A stretch of DNA of 41,097 nt from a virus. Below are positions 5,648-12,151 of the stretch, in pieces. The position numbers were made by a program, and so were the translations under genes. The stretch lies in the IMG/VR virus record IMGVR_UViG_3300042695_000108, positions 1-41,097 of that record; one strand, 5' to 3'. The notes below the pieces were generated by a model that saw only the letters and a list, made by a program, of their open reading frames with translations, was not told the origin of the DNA and made no database searches. Each line of letters begins with the position of its first letter. Positions within the stretch are counted from its first letter, which is position 1.

Positions 5648-5684
5648 TGCTTTGGTACACCAAATCAAGACGAGCACAGAATAG
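5214..5684 (+). CDS. ORF embedded in the methyltransferase gene
   Basis: 156 residues in the third frame, spanning the junction of the two methyltransferase ORFs. A GGAGAGG site lies nine bases before its ATG. Its sequence reads like a real protein: an Arg-rich C-terminal helix (RRANRRGKELPEVLTNAL) and a preceding segment with STS/Trp and LSPTAC resemble a conserved phage protein that I recall being encoded over dcm-like genes in other phages. Its function is unknown; a role in DNA modification or in the methyltransferase complex is only inferred from position. Confidence 0.6.
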   Translation: MQDLHQAQELLQEDFPAKTSASLARGLVLLAKEAGYSGKLQDLWKKRKQNTSSSKTSLVCYPVTKEKILESSSERWPTSGILLDGGCLMLNTSEYPSDGVVSSSLADVLLTQQVLPKYYLSPTACEGILRRANRRGKELPEVLTNALVHQIKTSTE

Positions 5685-6228
5685 TGAGGACTACGAAACG
5701 TGGGTGGATGGTGGCGTTATGCCCACACTAAATGCTTTTGACAATGGAGATATAAGAACAACAGTCATTATCTTTCACCCTCACTACCACGACGGAGCTA
5801 GAGTACAAGGAGATACTATGAACACTCTTACATCACGTATGGGTACAGGTGGTAACAACGTATCTTGCGTTGCCACTGTGACCACGACGGCAGATGTGGT
5901 TGGATCATTACAAGCAAGAGACTATAAGGGAGTAGGTAATCAGTACGTGGCAGAGAACAAATTAGTAGTTTCATTTGATACGCAGTTTGGATCTAATGCC
6001 ACAACCTTTGAGGATATGTCTCCGACTCTTAAAGCTAGCCAGCAACCACCATCAGTGACTGGTAGTTCAGTACGCCGCCTTACCCCAGTCGAGTGTGAAA
6101 GATTGCAAGGTTTTCCTGATGGTTGGACAGAAGGACAGTCAGACTCTCAACGCTATAAGCAGATGGGAAACGCCGTAGCAGTTCCAGTAGTTGAATGGAT
6201 CATACAAGGTATCTGTGATACTATTTGA
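5647..6228 (+). CDS. C5-cytosine DNA methyltransferase, C-terminal ORF
   Basis: 193 residues; the ATG overlaps the stop of the N-terminal ORF (TAATG). Residues about 20-135 correspond to the variable target-recognition region, with motifs such as TLNAFDNGD and TLTSRMGTGG seen in phage Dcm enzymes. Residues about 142-185 hold motif IX (RRLTPVECERLQGFP) and motif X (QMGNAVAVPVV). Alone it has no catalytic Cys, so it must act with the preceding chain or be fused to it by frameshifting. It is the last gene of the rightward unit. Confidence 0.88.
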   Translation: MLWYTKSRRAQNSEDYETWVDGGVMPTLNAFDNGDIRTTVIIFHPHYHDGARVQGDTMNTLTSRMGTGGNNVSCVATVTTTADVVGSLQARDYKGVGNQYVAENKLVVSFDTQFGSNATTFEDMSPTLKASQQPPSVTGSSVRRLTPVECERLQGFPDGWTEGQSDSQRYKQMGNAVAVPVVEWIIQGICDTI

Positions 6229-6246
6229 TCGCCTCCTTTCGGAAGT

Positions 6247-6285
6247 ACTAGCCCTCACCGTTACCTCTTTCCGGTGGGGGTTAGT
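6247..6285. terminator. Bidirectional hairpin between convergent operons
   Basis: A 14-bp stem with G-U pairs (6247-6260 with 6272-6285) closes an 11-base loop and is followed by GCTTT on the + strand. It separates the end of the methyltransferase from the convergent FmdB-like gene, as expected of a shared terminator. Confidence 0.7.
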
Positions 6286-6288
6286 GCT

Positions 6289-6462
6289 TTAACCACCGTT
6301 ACTGTAGAACCCTGGACCCTTGAAAGTGATGCCAGGAGATGACCAGACACGAGACATAGACTGACTACAACTGGTGCAGATAGGTGCAATTACCTCTTCG
6401 TGTATCGAGCGTTCAATAGAGTAAGTGGTACCACACGCATCGCACTTGTAATCATATGTCAT
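6289..6462 (-). CDS. FmdB-family zinc ribbon protein
   Basis: 57 residues. CDAC at 7-10 and CTSC at 29-32 form a zinc ribbon, and the C-terminal ITFKGPGFYSNG is the signature of the FmdB/Zn-ribbon_8 family. The start overlaps the previous stop (ATGA). FmdB proteins are widespread, poorly understood and often called regulators; phage copies are common. It is the last gene of the leftward replication unit. Confidence 0.85.
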   Translation of the reverse strand: MTYDYKCDACGTTYSIERSIHEEVIAPICTSCSQSMSRVWSSPGITFKGPGFYSNGG

Positions 6463-6842
6463 AGCTTCACCGCTTCCTCGATGTCTAAGTACCCTACTAT
6501 CTTATCAACCTTGTCATTACGATCAAACTCTGTGGTCGCTGGCATCGGATGAGTAAACCACTCTGGCTCTGGCATATCAGTCAAGTCAAAGGAGTAGATC
6601 CCAAGTGGAGTGGAGTTAATATAAAAGGGTAGCAAGTCTCGGTGGTAGGCTTGAGAGATCAGCTTCTGGTACTTCATCTGCTCTATAAGTAGCGTAGAAT
6701 AATGGGTTTGGCGACACTTCAGTTCGATAAAGTGTGCAGCCTTGGGACTAATACAATCGAAGGCATCATAGATTCCTGGTGCTCGCTGAAGATCCGGATA
6801 GAGACTGAGCTTCAGGAAGTCAAAGAGAATTGCTTCGTTCAT
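6459..6842 (-). CDS. PD-(D/E)XK nuclease-like protein
   Basis: 127 residues. The pattern IYDAFD (24-29), then FIELK (38-42) and Gln55 fits the PD-(D/E)XK nuclease core: acidic residue, E-x-K and a following helix Gln. The fold would be a small endonuclease or resolvase. It overlaps the sigma-like gene upstream by four bases. Two other proteins in the same unit (8879 and 10998) carry PD-(D/E)XK motifs, so nucleic-acid processing is a theme. Specific substrate unknown. Confidence 0.65.
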   Translation of the reverse strand: MNEAILFDFLKLSLYPDLQRAPGIYDAFDCISPKAAHFIELKCRQTHYSTLLIEQMKYQKLISQAYHRDLLPFYINSTPLGIYSFDLTDMPEPEWFTHPMPATTEFDRNDKVDKIVGYLDIEEAVKL

Positions 6843-7471
6843 CGCCAGGGACTAATCCCACCAAGGAGATCTTGTAGTTTACGCATCGAGTTACTTACCC
6901 TACGATCTGCTGTAGAGACAGCGCACTCTAATACTTGTGCTACTTGTGCAAGGGTATAGTTATCGTAGTAGCGATAGGTTAGTAACTTCTTATCGTACTC
7001 TTCCAAAAGAATGAAACACTTCTTAATATCAAGCAGTGCAGCAAGGAGGTTGCCACCTTCTGATGGACTAGATGAACCCTTAGGTTGCCCATCTCGGATC
7101 ATCTCTTGTGCTTGCTCAAGTACTGTGCCATCTACTACTGATGCAATCACGAAAGGTAACAGTTGACCCAAGGTAGCAGACTCATAGTAGGCTTCATCGG
7201 TGGTGTTATAGCCAGACTTAGTAGCCTTCTCTTTACGACAGTAACGCTCAGCATTGCGTAGCATCTGCCACGCAACACGCTTCTCATTATGTATACGTTG
7301 CTTAGTATCTTCAACGTCAAGTTCATTCTTGATCCAACCAGTACGAGAGATGGCCCACGAGTAGCACTCTTGCAGTACATCCTCACGCTCTACCCACTGG
7401 GAGAATCTTTTATGTACAACACTAGCAACCGAAGGTGCTATGTCATAGATAGATGGATGTATCTCACTCAT
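6839..7471 (-). CDS. Sigma-70-like transcription factor
   Basis: 210 residues from the ATG at 7471, which overlaps the preceding stop by 8 nt; a longer frame from 7498 lies inside the previous gene and is less likely. An N-terminal helix (HKRFSQWVEREDVLQECY) resembles sigma region 2, and residues about 165-205 (LLTYRYYDNYTLAQVAQVLE then STADRRV) are a region 4-type helix-turn-helix. It would redirect host RNA polymerase to phage promoters. A WhiB protein is in the same operon, and WhiB proteins are known to contact region 4 of the primary sigma factor. The linker of about 80 residues is unusual for an ECF factor. Confidence 0.7.
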   Translation of the reverse strand: MSEIHPSIYDIAPSVASVVHKRFSQWVEREDVLQECYSWAISRTGWIKNELDVEDTKQRIHNEKRVAWQMLRNAERYCRKEKATKSGYNTTDEAYYESATLGQLLPFVIASVVDGTVLEQAQEMIRDGQPKGSSSPSEGGNLLAALLDIKKCFILLEEYDKKLLTYRYYDNYTLAQVAQVLECAVSTADRRVSNSMRKLQDLLGGISPWR

Positions 7472-7859
7472 TCTCCGGTACCTCTGGCCACTTACCATCG
7501 AGTACCATCATTGCAATAGCACTGTAGTTAAGTAGATCAAGGAAACTATCGCGTAGTGATTCGTTAGAAGGTTGCACATCTGAGTCAATGAGGTTGTTGA
7601 TGCGAGCTATCTTGTCCCACATACGTACACGCAGACCATTAAGTGGTCCACCTGGTGAGTGAGCAATGTTCTTTGGGCCGTAGTCGTGATGCTTACGCAC
7701 CAGTAGATTGCCAGCTGCATCCATAATACGCCATACATCTGTGATGAACTCTGGATCTATCTTGTCTCGATAGGTCGTATCAAGATAGTCTCTGTTGCCA
7801 TATCCACTTCGAGGATCTGGAAGCCCATATGCTGCAAAGTCTGTATCATCTGTAGCCAT
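7464..7859 (-). CDS. Nucleotide modification associated domain 1 protein (DUF1599)
   Basis: 131 residues. Residues about 52-122 match the Nmad1/DUF1599 pattern: KHHDYGPKNI, LRVRMWDKIARINNL and NESLRDSFLDLLNYSAIA. The family is an all-alpha fold related to MazG-like NTP pyrophosphohydrolases, recurrent in phages and linked by gene context to base modification. Here it may adjust a nucleotide pool or assist DNA modification. Its metal-binding acids appear present (the Glu and Asp residues of NESLRDSFLD). Confidence 0.8.
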   Translation of the reverse strand: MATDDTDFAAYGLPDPRSGYGNRDYLDTTYRDKIDPEFITDVWRIMDAAGNLLVRKHHDYGPKNIAHSPGGPLNGLRVRMWDKIARINNLIDSDVQPSNESLRDSFLDLLNYSAIAMMVLDGKWPEVPENE

Positions 7860-7865
7860 TCGTCT

Positions 7866-8516
7866 CTACTCACCCTTCTCACCAACCAGCAAAGCTCTGG
7901 TTGCATCCGCACCGAATTTTAAGTAATGGTCATTTATGTCCATACCAGGTGGTAGTGTAACAATAACCGAGTTTAATATCTCACTGGCGACACGCTTGGA
8001 GAACTCAGCTCCAGGGTTAGTGCCATCTTCTTTGATGTCATTATCACCTACGATAAAGACTGTGTCATAGCCTGTAAATAACTTAGCAAAGTGTGGCTTC
8101 CACGCCTGCACTCCTGGTACTCCGACTGCTGGGATACCAAGGACTCCGCTAGTAATGACTGTATCTAACTCTCCTTCGCAGACCACAATGTATGGTGACA
8201 TAGACAAGGTATCTTTGACGTTATAGAGGTGAGCCTTCTGCCCTACTGGGCTACCATACTTAGGCTTACCATCGTCTAACCTACGAAACTTGTAGCCTAC
8301 GCACATATCAAGTGCTGTGATGTAGGGAATAGAGATCCATTCCTCATACATCTCGTGACCATTCATAGGATCAGTCACTGTGCCTAGTTGGAACTTGGCT
8401 GCTACCTCTTTAGATATCCCACGTTCTGCTAGCACGACGAGAGCTTCCGGACTTATTGCCAGTGCGTATCTCTGCGCCGCTTCCTTGAGCGATTTCGACT
8501 GCACGTTTGAGGCCAT
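7866..8516 (-). CDS. DNA primase, TOPRIM ORF
   Basis: 216 residues from the ATG at 8516, which lies inside the CHC2 ORF after a GGAG site; an in-frame start at 8567 is also possible. The TOPRIM core is clear: IVVCEGELD (110-118) with Glu114, then VFIVGDND (153-160). The N-terminal helices (about 1-60) match the zone between zinc and TOPRIM domains in phage primases. It should make RNA primers with the CHC2 protein and the DnaB-like ATPase. Whether the two ORFs act as separate chains or are joined by a +1 frameshift is unresolved. Confidence 0.85.
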   Translation of the reverse strand: MASNVQSKSLKEAAQRYALAISPEALVVLAERGISKEVAAKFQLGTVTDPMNGHEMYEEWISIPYITALDMCVGYKFRRLDDGKPKYGSPVGQKAHLYNVKDTLSMSPYIVVCEGELDTVITSGVLGIPAVGVPGVQAWKPHFAKLFTGYDTVFIVGDNDIKEDGTNPGAEFSKRVASEILNSVIVTLPPGMDINDHYLKFGADATRALLVGEKGE

Positions 8517-8787
8517 CCTTAAACTCCAAGTTCTCTTGTATGCAGACAATGCTGACTGCGTTGCCACCCTTACCGCAGGTGTGGCAGAAATATAAATTAT
8601 CTATTGTGTTGATTACAGCAGACCTACGTGAGTCAGAGTGTAGAGCGCACCGTACTGATACTGCTCTACCTTCTCTGACCTCACCTCCATAGTGGGCAAT
8701 GATTGCTCCTATGGGTACAGCTGTAGCGTCTAGGTCGCCTTTGTAACGCTTGTTCTTACGAACCCTGGCCCAATCTTGTGCTGACAT
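8410..8787 (-). CDS. DNA primase, CHC2 zinc-finger ORF
   Basis: 125 residues. Cys47, His50, Cys68 and Cys71 (CALH...CHTC) and the following GGNAVSI form a DnaG-type CHC2 zinc domain that binds template DNA. The natural-looking helix GLKRAVEIAQGSG runs to about residue 104; after that the frame reads as low-quality sequence to the stop, while the overlapping frame looks like primase. This suggests that the functional sequence passes from this frame to the TOPRIM frame near 8475-8516, or that a short tail was tolerated over an internal start. Confidence 0.82.
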   Translation of the reverse strand: MSAQDWARVRKNKRYKGDLDATAVPIGAIIAHYGGEVREGRAVSVRCALHSDSRRSAVINTIDNLYFCHTCGKGGNAVSIVCIQENLEFKDGLKRAVEIAQGSGAEIRTGNKSGSSRRASRTWDI

Positions 8788-8882
8788 TCACATCCTCCAC
8801 ACTTCTCGTGCCAGTGTGTGGCACGTTTCAGATGGTTCAGTGAGTTCTCCTCACCTGCCTTGGTACAGTAATCGCAGATCAT
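8730..8882 (-). CDS. Small zinc-binding protein
   Basis: 50 residues. CDYC (3-6), a His-rich middle (NHLKRATHWHEKC) and CGGCEC give six Cys/His ligands, a compact zinc module. It starts within the stop of the nuclease gene (ATGA) and overlaps the primase start by 58 nt in another frame. Similar tiny zinc proteins next to primases occur in actinophages as I recall; function unknown. Confidence 0.65.
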   Translation of the reverse strand: MICDYCTKAGEENSLNHLKRATHWHEKCGGCECQHKIGPGFVRTSVTKAT

Positions 8883-9385
8883 ACTTTCTTTGCTCTCTTC
8901 TTAGGTGCAGGCTTTTCAGCAACGTACTCTTCTGTTGCTACTTCAGCATCAGCTGCCTTGATTGCTTCTTCGATCTTAGGTGCTGATGGATCTACTGGGC
9001 CTGTTGTTGTACTGATAATTCCTTGTGGTACTGGCATATCCTTCTCCTTAATCCATTGTGCTAGGTCCTGGATGACCCAAGCCTTATCTATACCGGAGTT
9101 GCGACGCTTAACCACAACATAATGCAGTGGCACTTCCCCTATACCACGTGCCTTAGCGTAGTTAAGCGCCTCAACTTCGGCTTCAGCCCAGAACTCTGGT
9201 AAGTTCACGGACTTTCTATTCTTGAGTTCTAGTATGTAAGTCTTTCCCGCGACTATGCACACCAGATCTCCTTCATCCTTAGCGCCTGCCTTCGTTAGCC
9301 TTTCAGCTAGTAATCCAACAGAGCGTAAGAATTTCATTACATCAGTCTCGAACTGAGCACCTTTGCGTCCATTAGGATTAGCCAT
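8879..9385 (-). CDS. PD-(D/E)XK nuclease, Holliday-junction-resolvase-like
   Basis: 168 residues from the ATG at 9385, which overlaps the previous stop; a longer frame reaches 9421. The N-terminal domain carries Glu13, Asp40 (DEGDLV) and E-L-K at 53-55 (YILELKNRK), the order and spacing of Hjc/RecB-type resolvases and nucleases. The C-terminal 60 residues are Ala/Pro/Lys-rich and likely disordered. It could resolve branched replication intermediates before packaging. Confidence 0.75.
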   Translation of the reverse strand: MANPNGRKGAQFETDVMKFLRSVGLLAERLTKAGAKDEGDLVCIVAGKTYILELKNRKSVNLPEFWAEAEVEALNYAKARGIGEVPLHYVVVKRRNSGIDKAWVIQDLAQWIKEKDMPVPQGIISTTTGPVDPSAPKIEEAIKAADAEVATEEYVAEKPAPKKRAKKV

Positions 9386-9539
9386 TGGAGCCTGTATCGT
9401 AGACTGCTTTACCTTCTGCATCGGTAGTTACCTTAAGAATCTTCAGATCTATCAGTACCAGAATAAGGTTACGCATATCGTTACGCAACTGATTGATCTC
9501 ATTCTTCAAGTACTGGATCTCAGTTTGCTGCTTCGACAT
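9378..9539 (-). CDS. Small coiled-coil protein
   Basis: 53 residues from the ATG at 9539, which follows a strong AGGAGG; the upstream ATG at 9560 has no ribosome site. Residues 3-37 form one long amphipathic helix (TEIQYLKNEINQLRNDMRN). It probably oligomerises or serves as an accessory to the neighbouring helicase or nuclease. No family recognised. Confidence 0.65.
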   Translation of the reverse strand: MSKQQTEIQYLKNEINQLRNDMRNLILVLIDLKILKVTTDAEGKAVYDTGSNG

Positions 9540-10380
9540 TGTATCCTCCTGAATACCCATACTGTTGATCTTTCCTAAACATATTACCCCAGACAGGATC
9601 GTCTGTTATCTGACACGCTGCGTAGTTGACGTACAGAGTTGCATAGTCTGATGCGTCAGCAGTGTGTGGTCCAAATCTATTCTTGACCGCAGCAACCTTG
9701 AGGGTTGCCTGGTTGGGATCATAGCCCAGCGTTAGGATCAACGCCGGTAGTTGACTTACCTTACCGTGAATTGCACGTCGTGCTGATGGGTTAGTAGGGT
9801 TGCCATACTCACTTTGCTCGGACACGTGATGTAGCACAAGTACACAAGCCTCAGTCTTACGAGCCATATCGTGAAGCTCCATCATAATCGCACGTAACCC
9901 AGCCCATTCGTTATCAGTCTCAGCTGCAACGTTCATCAGGTTATCTATCACAATTAACTCTGGTGCTATTCCATACAGTTCTATGTAAGCCTTGATCTCT
10001 AACTCAATATCATCTAGCGATGGTGATGAGTCGAAGACCCACTTGATGTGCTTTAACTTATCAAAGTGTTTATCGTAGTGATGAGTGTTCTTGGAAAGAT
10101 TGCCTTCTACTGACAACTGTGTATGACCAGATGTGTGAGCAGCAGCTCTCATCATCACAGTTGTTGTGTCAGTATCGGCTGAAAAGAATAAGGTTGGAAC
10201 TTCTGACTTGATCGCATAGATCAGAGCAAACATAGACTTGCCTGCATTCGGTGCTGCTGCCACCATACATACTTGTCCACGTCTGAATCTGATCTGCTTA
10301 ACCCCTAGAGGTTTCCACACGTCAGGTAGTGGTGTTGCCTTGGTAAGCACACCACCCCAAGCGCGGGATAGATCAAGCAA
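9520..10380 (-). CDS. DnaB-like RecA-fold ATPase (replicative helicase candidate)
   Basis: 286 residues. Walker A AAPNAGKS at 42-49 and Walker B LIVID at 142-146 belong to a RecA/DnaB-type ATPase; LVLHHVSEQ near 200 and the following conserved basic segment fit the AAA_25/DnaB family. It lacks the N-terminal domain of bacterial DnaB, as several phage helicases do. The start is a TTG supported by AAGGAGG six bases upstream and overlaps the WhiB stop. It would unwind the fork with the two-ORF primase. A RecA-like recombinase is less likely. Confidence 0.8.
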   Translation of the reverse strand: MLDLSRAWGGVLTKATPLPDVWKPLGVKQIRFRRGQVCMVAAAPNAGKSMFALIYAIKSEVPTLFFSADTDTTTVMMRAAAHTSGHTQLSVEGNLSKNTHHYDKHFDKLKHIKWVFDSSPSLDDIELEIKAYIELYGIAPELIVIDNLMNVAAETDNEWAGLRAIMMELHDMARKTEACVLVLHHVSEQSEYGNPTNPSARRAIHGKVSQLPALILTLGYDPNQATLKVAAVKNRFGPHTADASDYATLYVNYAACQITDDPVWGNMFRKDQQYGYSGGYNVEAAN

Positions 10381-10639
10381 TTCGTTCCTCCTTAACTGTT
10401 ATCTTTCGTTGACGTCGAATGAACCTGCGTTCACCCTCAGTGATGCCTCCCCAAATGCCGTGACTTTCATTCTGTATTCCCCACTCAGCACACTCTGCCT
10501 TGTGTGGACATCTACCACAGATAGATTTAGCCATTAACATTTCGGTACTATTAGAACTTCCAGCTTCCTTCTCAGGAAACCAGAAATCCCCACCTACACT
10601 TGCACATAACGGAGCCTCGTACTTTGCTGGCTCCCGCAT
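10373..10639 (-). CDS. WhiB-family transcriptional regulator
   Basis: 88 residues from the ATG at 10639, just after the previous stop; a longer frame (to 10735) overlaps the upstream gene. Cys12, Cys41, Cys44 and Cys50 are the iron-sulphur ligands, followed by the hallmark GIWGG (61-65) and a basic tail RRFIRRQRK for DNA contact. WhiB proteins are restricted to actinobacteria and their phages and act by binding the primary sigma factor. Mycobacteriophage WhiB proteins such as TM4 WhiBTM4 repress host whiB2. It is the main evidence for the host group. Confidence 0.95.
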   Translation of the reverse strand: MREPAKYEAPLCASVGGDFWFPEKEAGSSNSTEMLMAKSICGRCPHKAECAEWGIQNESHGIWGGITEGERRFIRRQRKITVKEERIA

Positions 10640-10640
10640 T

Positions 10641-10997
10641 TTATCGGATAAAGATAGGGTCGCACTTGTCCATAGCACCCTTTGGTGCTGAACACATATG
10701 AGCCTTCCAAGGTCCTCGTGCTGATGTTCCTTCACGGTAGTTCATTGCACCGTGACGGCAGGTTGGTGTATCACCGGATACTGGTGTTGCATTAAATGCC
10801 TGGGCAACTGATGCCACTGTTGGTGCTGGTGCAGATCCAACACCTAGTTCGACTGCTGTTGCCTTGATGTTAGCTGCGTTCATTGCGATATCTGCTAGTC
10901 CTGATTCTAGTTCAGCAACTGTTGCAGCATAGAGATTGATAAGTGTTCCATCAGACAACTTGTAGTTGATCTGGAACTTTGTTCCTTCTGTAGCCAT
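10641..10997 (-). CDS. Conserved-looking phage protein with C-terminal zinc site
   Basis: 118 residues. An N-terminal alpha/beta domain (residues 1-60) is joined by an Ala/Pro/Val linker to a C-terminal Cys/His module (CRHG near 79, then HMCSAPKG and a final CDP). The C-terminal pattern is one I associate with actinophage proteins of unknown role near replication genes. It sits between the nuclease and WhiB. DNA binding is plausible but not shown. Confidence 0.7.
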   Translation of the reverse strand: MATEGTKFQINYKLSDGTLINLYAATVAELESGLADIAMNAANIKATAVELGVGSAPAPTVASVAQAFNATPVSGDTPTCRHGAMNYREGTSARGPWKAHMCSAPKGAMDKCDPIFIR

Positions 10998-11954
10998 TTA
11001 GTTTCCTCCACTTGGTTTGATATTGAGTCTTGCTGTTTCCTGTCCAACACTTACTGGGACATAACCAATAAGTTCTTTAACCTTTTCTTTGTCAACTGTC
11101 TCACGACCTTTAACCTTTGTCCAACTGATTTCAATACCACTGGCTGTAACACCAATGGTTCCTTCGAAAGAAGTCTTGATTGAATCTCTTTCAATTTCTA
11201 ACTCTTTAATCTTTGCATCTAATTGTAGAAAGTGCAGTGCATTCTTGTCAACTTCTTCGTCCTCAATAACTACTTCACTAAGGACGATACGTTCTTTTTT
11301 TAAGCCAACACAACCCATCATTCCTGATGCGTCATAGTATTGACAGTAGCTCTTACAGAATGTTGCATCCTTCTCTGGCTCTGGAGCAGTCTCCATTGCC
11401 TTGACTTCAGTTAACCACTCCAAAGCCTCTAGTGCAATATCTTCATCGTAGGGTTCTGAGTGAACCTTGACATCCTTCTCAGCACCATCACGAGCTATAG
11501 CAACCAGATTAACTGTGTTAACTGTGTGGCCATTCTGCGCTAGTAGATATCCATAGATCTGTACCTGCCAACGCTGTTGCTTTGATGGGAAGTAAGAAAG
11601 GTTCTTGACCTTGCTAGTCTTCCAGTCAATGACAGCACCGGTGCTAGGTATAAACAAGTCCACGTGTGCTTTCATATCACCGTGTGATACCTCAGTCTCG
11701 ACAAGGTAATCCTTGCCATCTGGATCTAGGTGTCCGATTGCTTCCTCGATTGCAGCGTGGATAGCAGTACCCATAATCGCTGCAAGTTTAGATTGATCTT
11801 CGTTGGTATGAGGTTGTCCATTCAATCGGTACCAGACCTTACGACGGCAACCACCAATTTCTGATGGACCTACCTGTGTCTGTGTACTGCGATCACGAGT
11901 GGCATCCTTGGCGTGGAGCACTGTTAATAGCAGTTCTTTTGGATCAGTTATCAT
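10998..11954 (-). CDS. Cas4/RecB-type exonuclease with iron-sulphur cysteines
   Basis: 318 residues. The PD-(D/E)XK_1 core is visible: GTAIHAAIEE (His66), HVDLF (Asp99), VIDWKTSK (Asp110, Lys112) and the QVQIYGYLL helix. Four Cys at 36, 200, 204 and 215 match the 4Fe-4S cluster layout of Cas4 and AddB-type nucleases. The C-terminal 90 residues are an extra helical domain. It probably resects or processes DNA ends in replication or recombination. The start overlaps the small gene upstream. No CRISPR array is present, so a Cas4-like role in spacer acquisition is not suggested. Confidence 0.82.
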   Translation of the reverse strand: MITDPKELLLTVLHAKDATRDRSTQTQVGPSEIGGCRRKVWYRLNGQPHTNEDQSKLAAIMGTAIHAAIEEAIGHLDPDGKDYLVETEVSHGDMKAHVDLFIPSTGAVIDWKTSKVKNLSYFPSKQQRWQVQIYGYLLAQNGHTVNTVNLVAIARDGAEKDVKVHSEPYDEDIALEALEWLTEVKAMETAPEPEKDATFCKSYCQYYDASGMMGCVGLKKERIVLSEVVIEDEEVDKNALHFLQLDAKIKELEIERDSIKTSFEGTIGVTASGIEISWTKVKGRETVDKEKVKELIGYVPVSVGQETARLNIKPSGGN

Positions 11955-12060
11955 CTGACTTCTCCATCATCATCTCTAAACGTGCAGCCATATATCCTTG
12001 TTTAAGATAATAGTTAGCTGCATATTCATCAGTCATTGCGATCTTCTTAATCTCTTCCAT
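11944..12060 (-). CDS. Tiny helical protein
   Basis: 38 residues, coupled at both ends: its ATG overlaps the previous stop (TAATG) and its stop overlaps the nuclease start by 11 nt. Helical, with many Met and Glu. Too short for the family to be recognised. Confidence 0.5.
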   Translation of the reverse strand: MEEIKKIAMTDEYAANYYLKQGYMAARLEMMMEKSDDN

Positions 12061-12146
12061 TACTTCTGGTCCCTACGTGTTAGCCAATAATCAAAAGCAT
12101 ACGCTGCTACGAAACCAAGCAGTAATCCAAATGCGAACTTCAACAT
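12060..12146 (-). CDS. Tiny membrane protein
   Basis: 28 residues: one hydrophobic segment (FAFGLLLGFVAAYAF) then a basic tail (LTRRDQK). It starts shortly after the proteasome-like stop, with GAAGAAG upstream. Unknown function. Confidence 0.5.
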   Translation of the reverse strand: MLKFAFGLLLGFVAAYAFDYWLTRRDQK

Positions 12147-12151
12147 CTTCT

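Noticed and set aside
10998-11954. Cas4 as part of a CRISPR system
   Set aside because: No repeats or other cas genes are present; stand-alone Cas4-like nucleases are common in phages.
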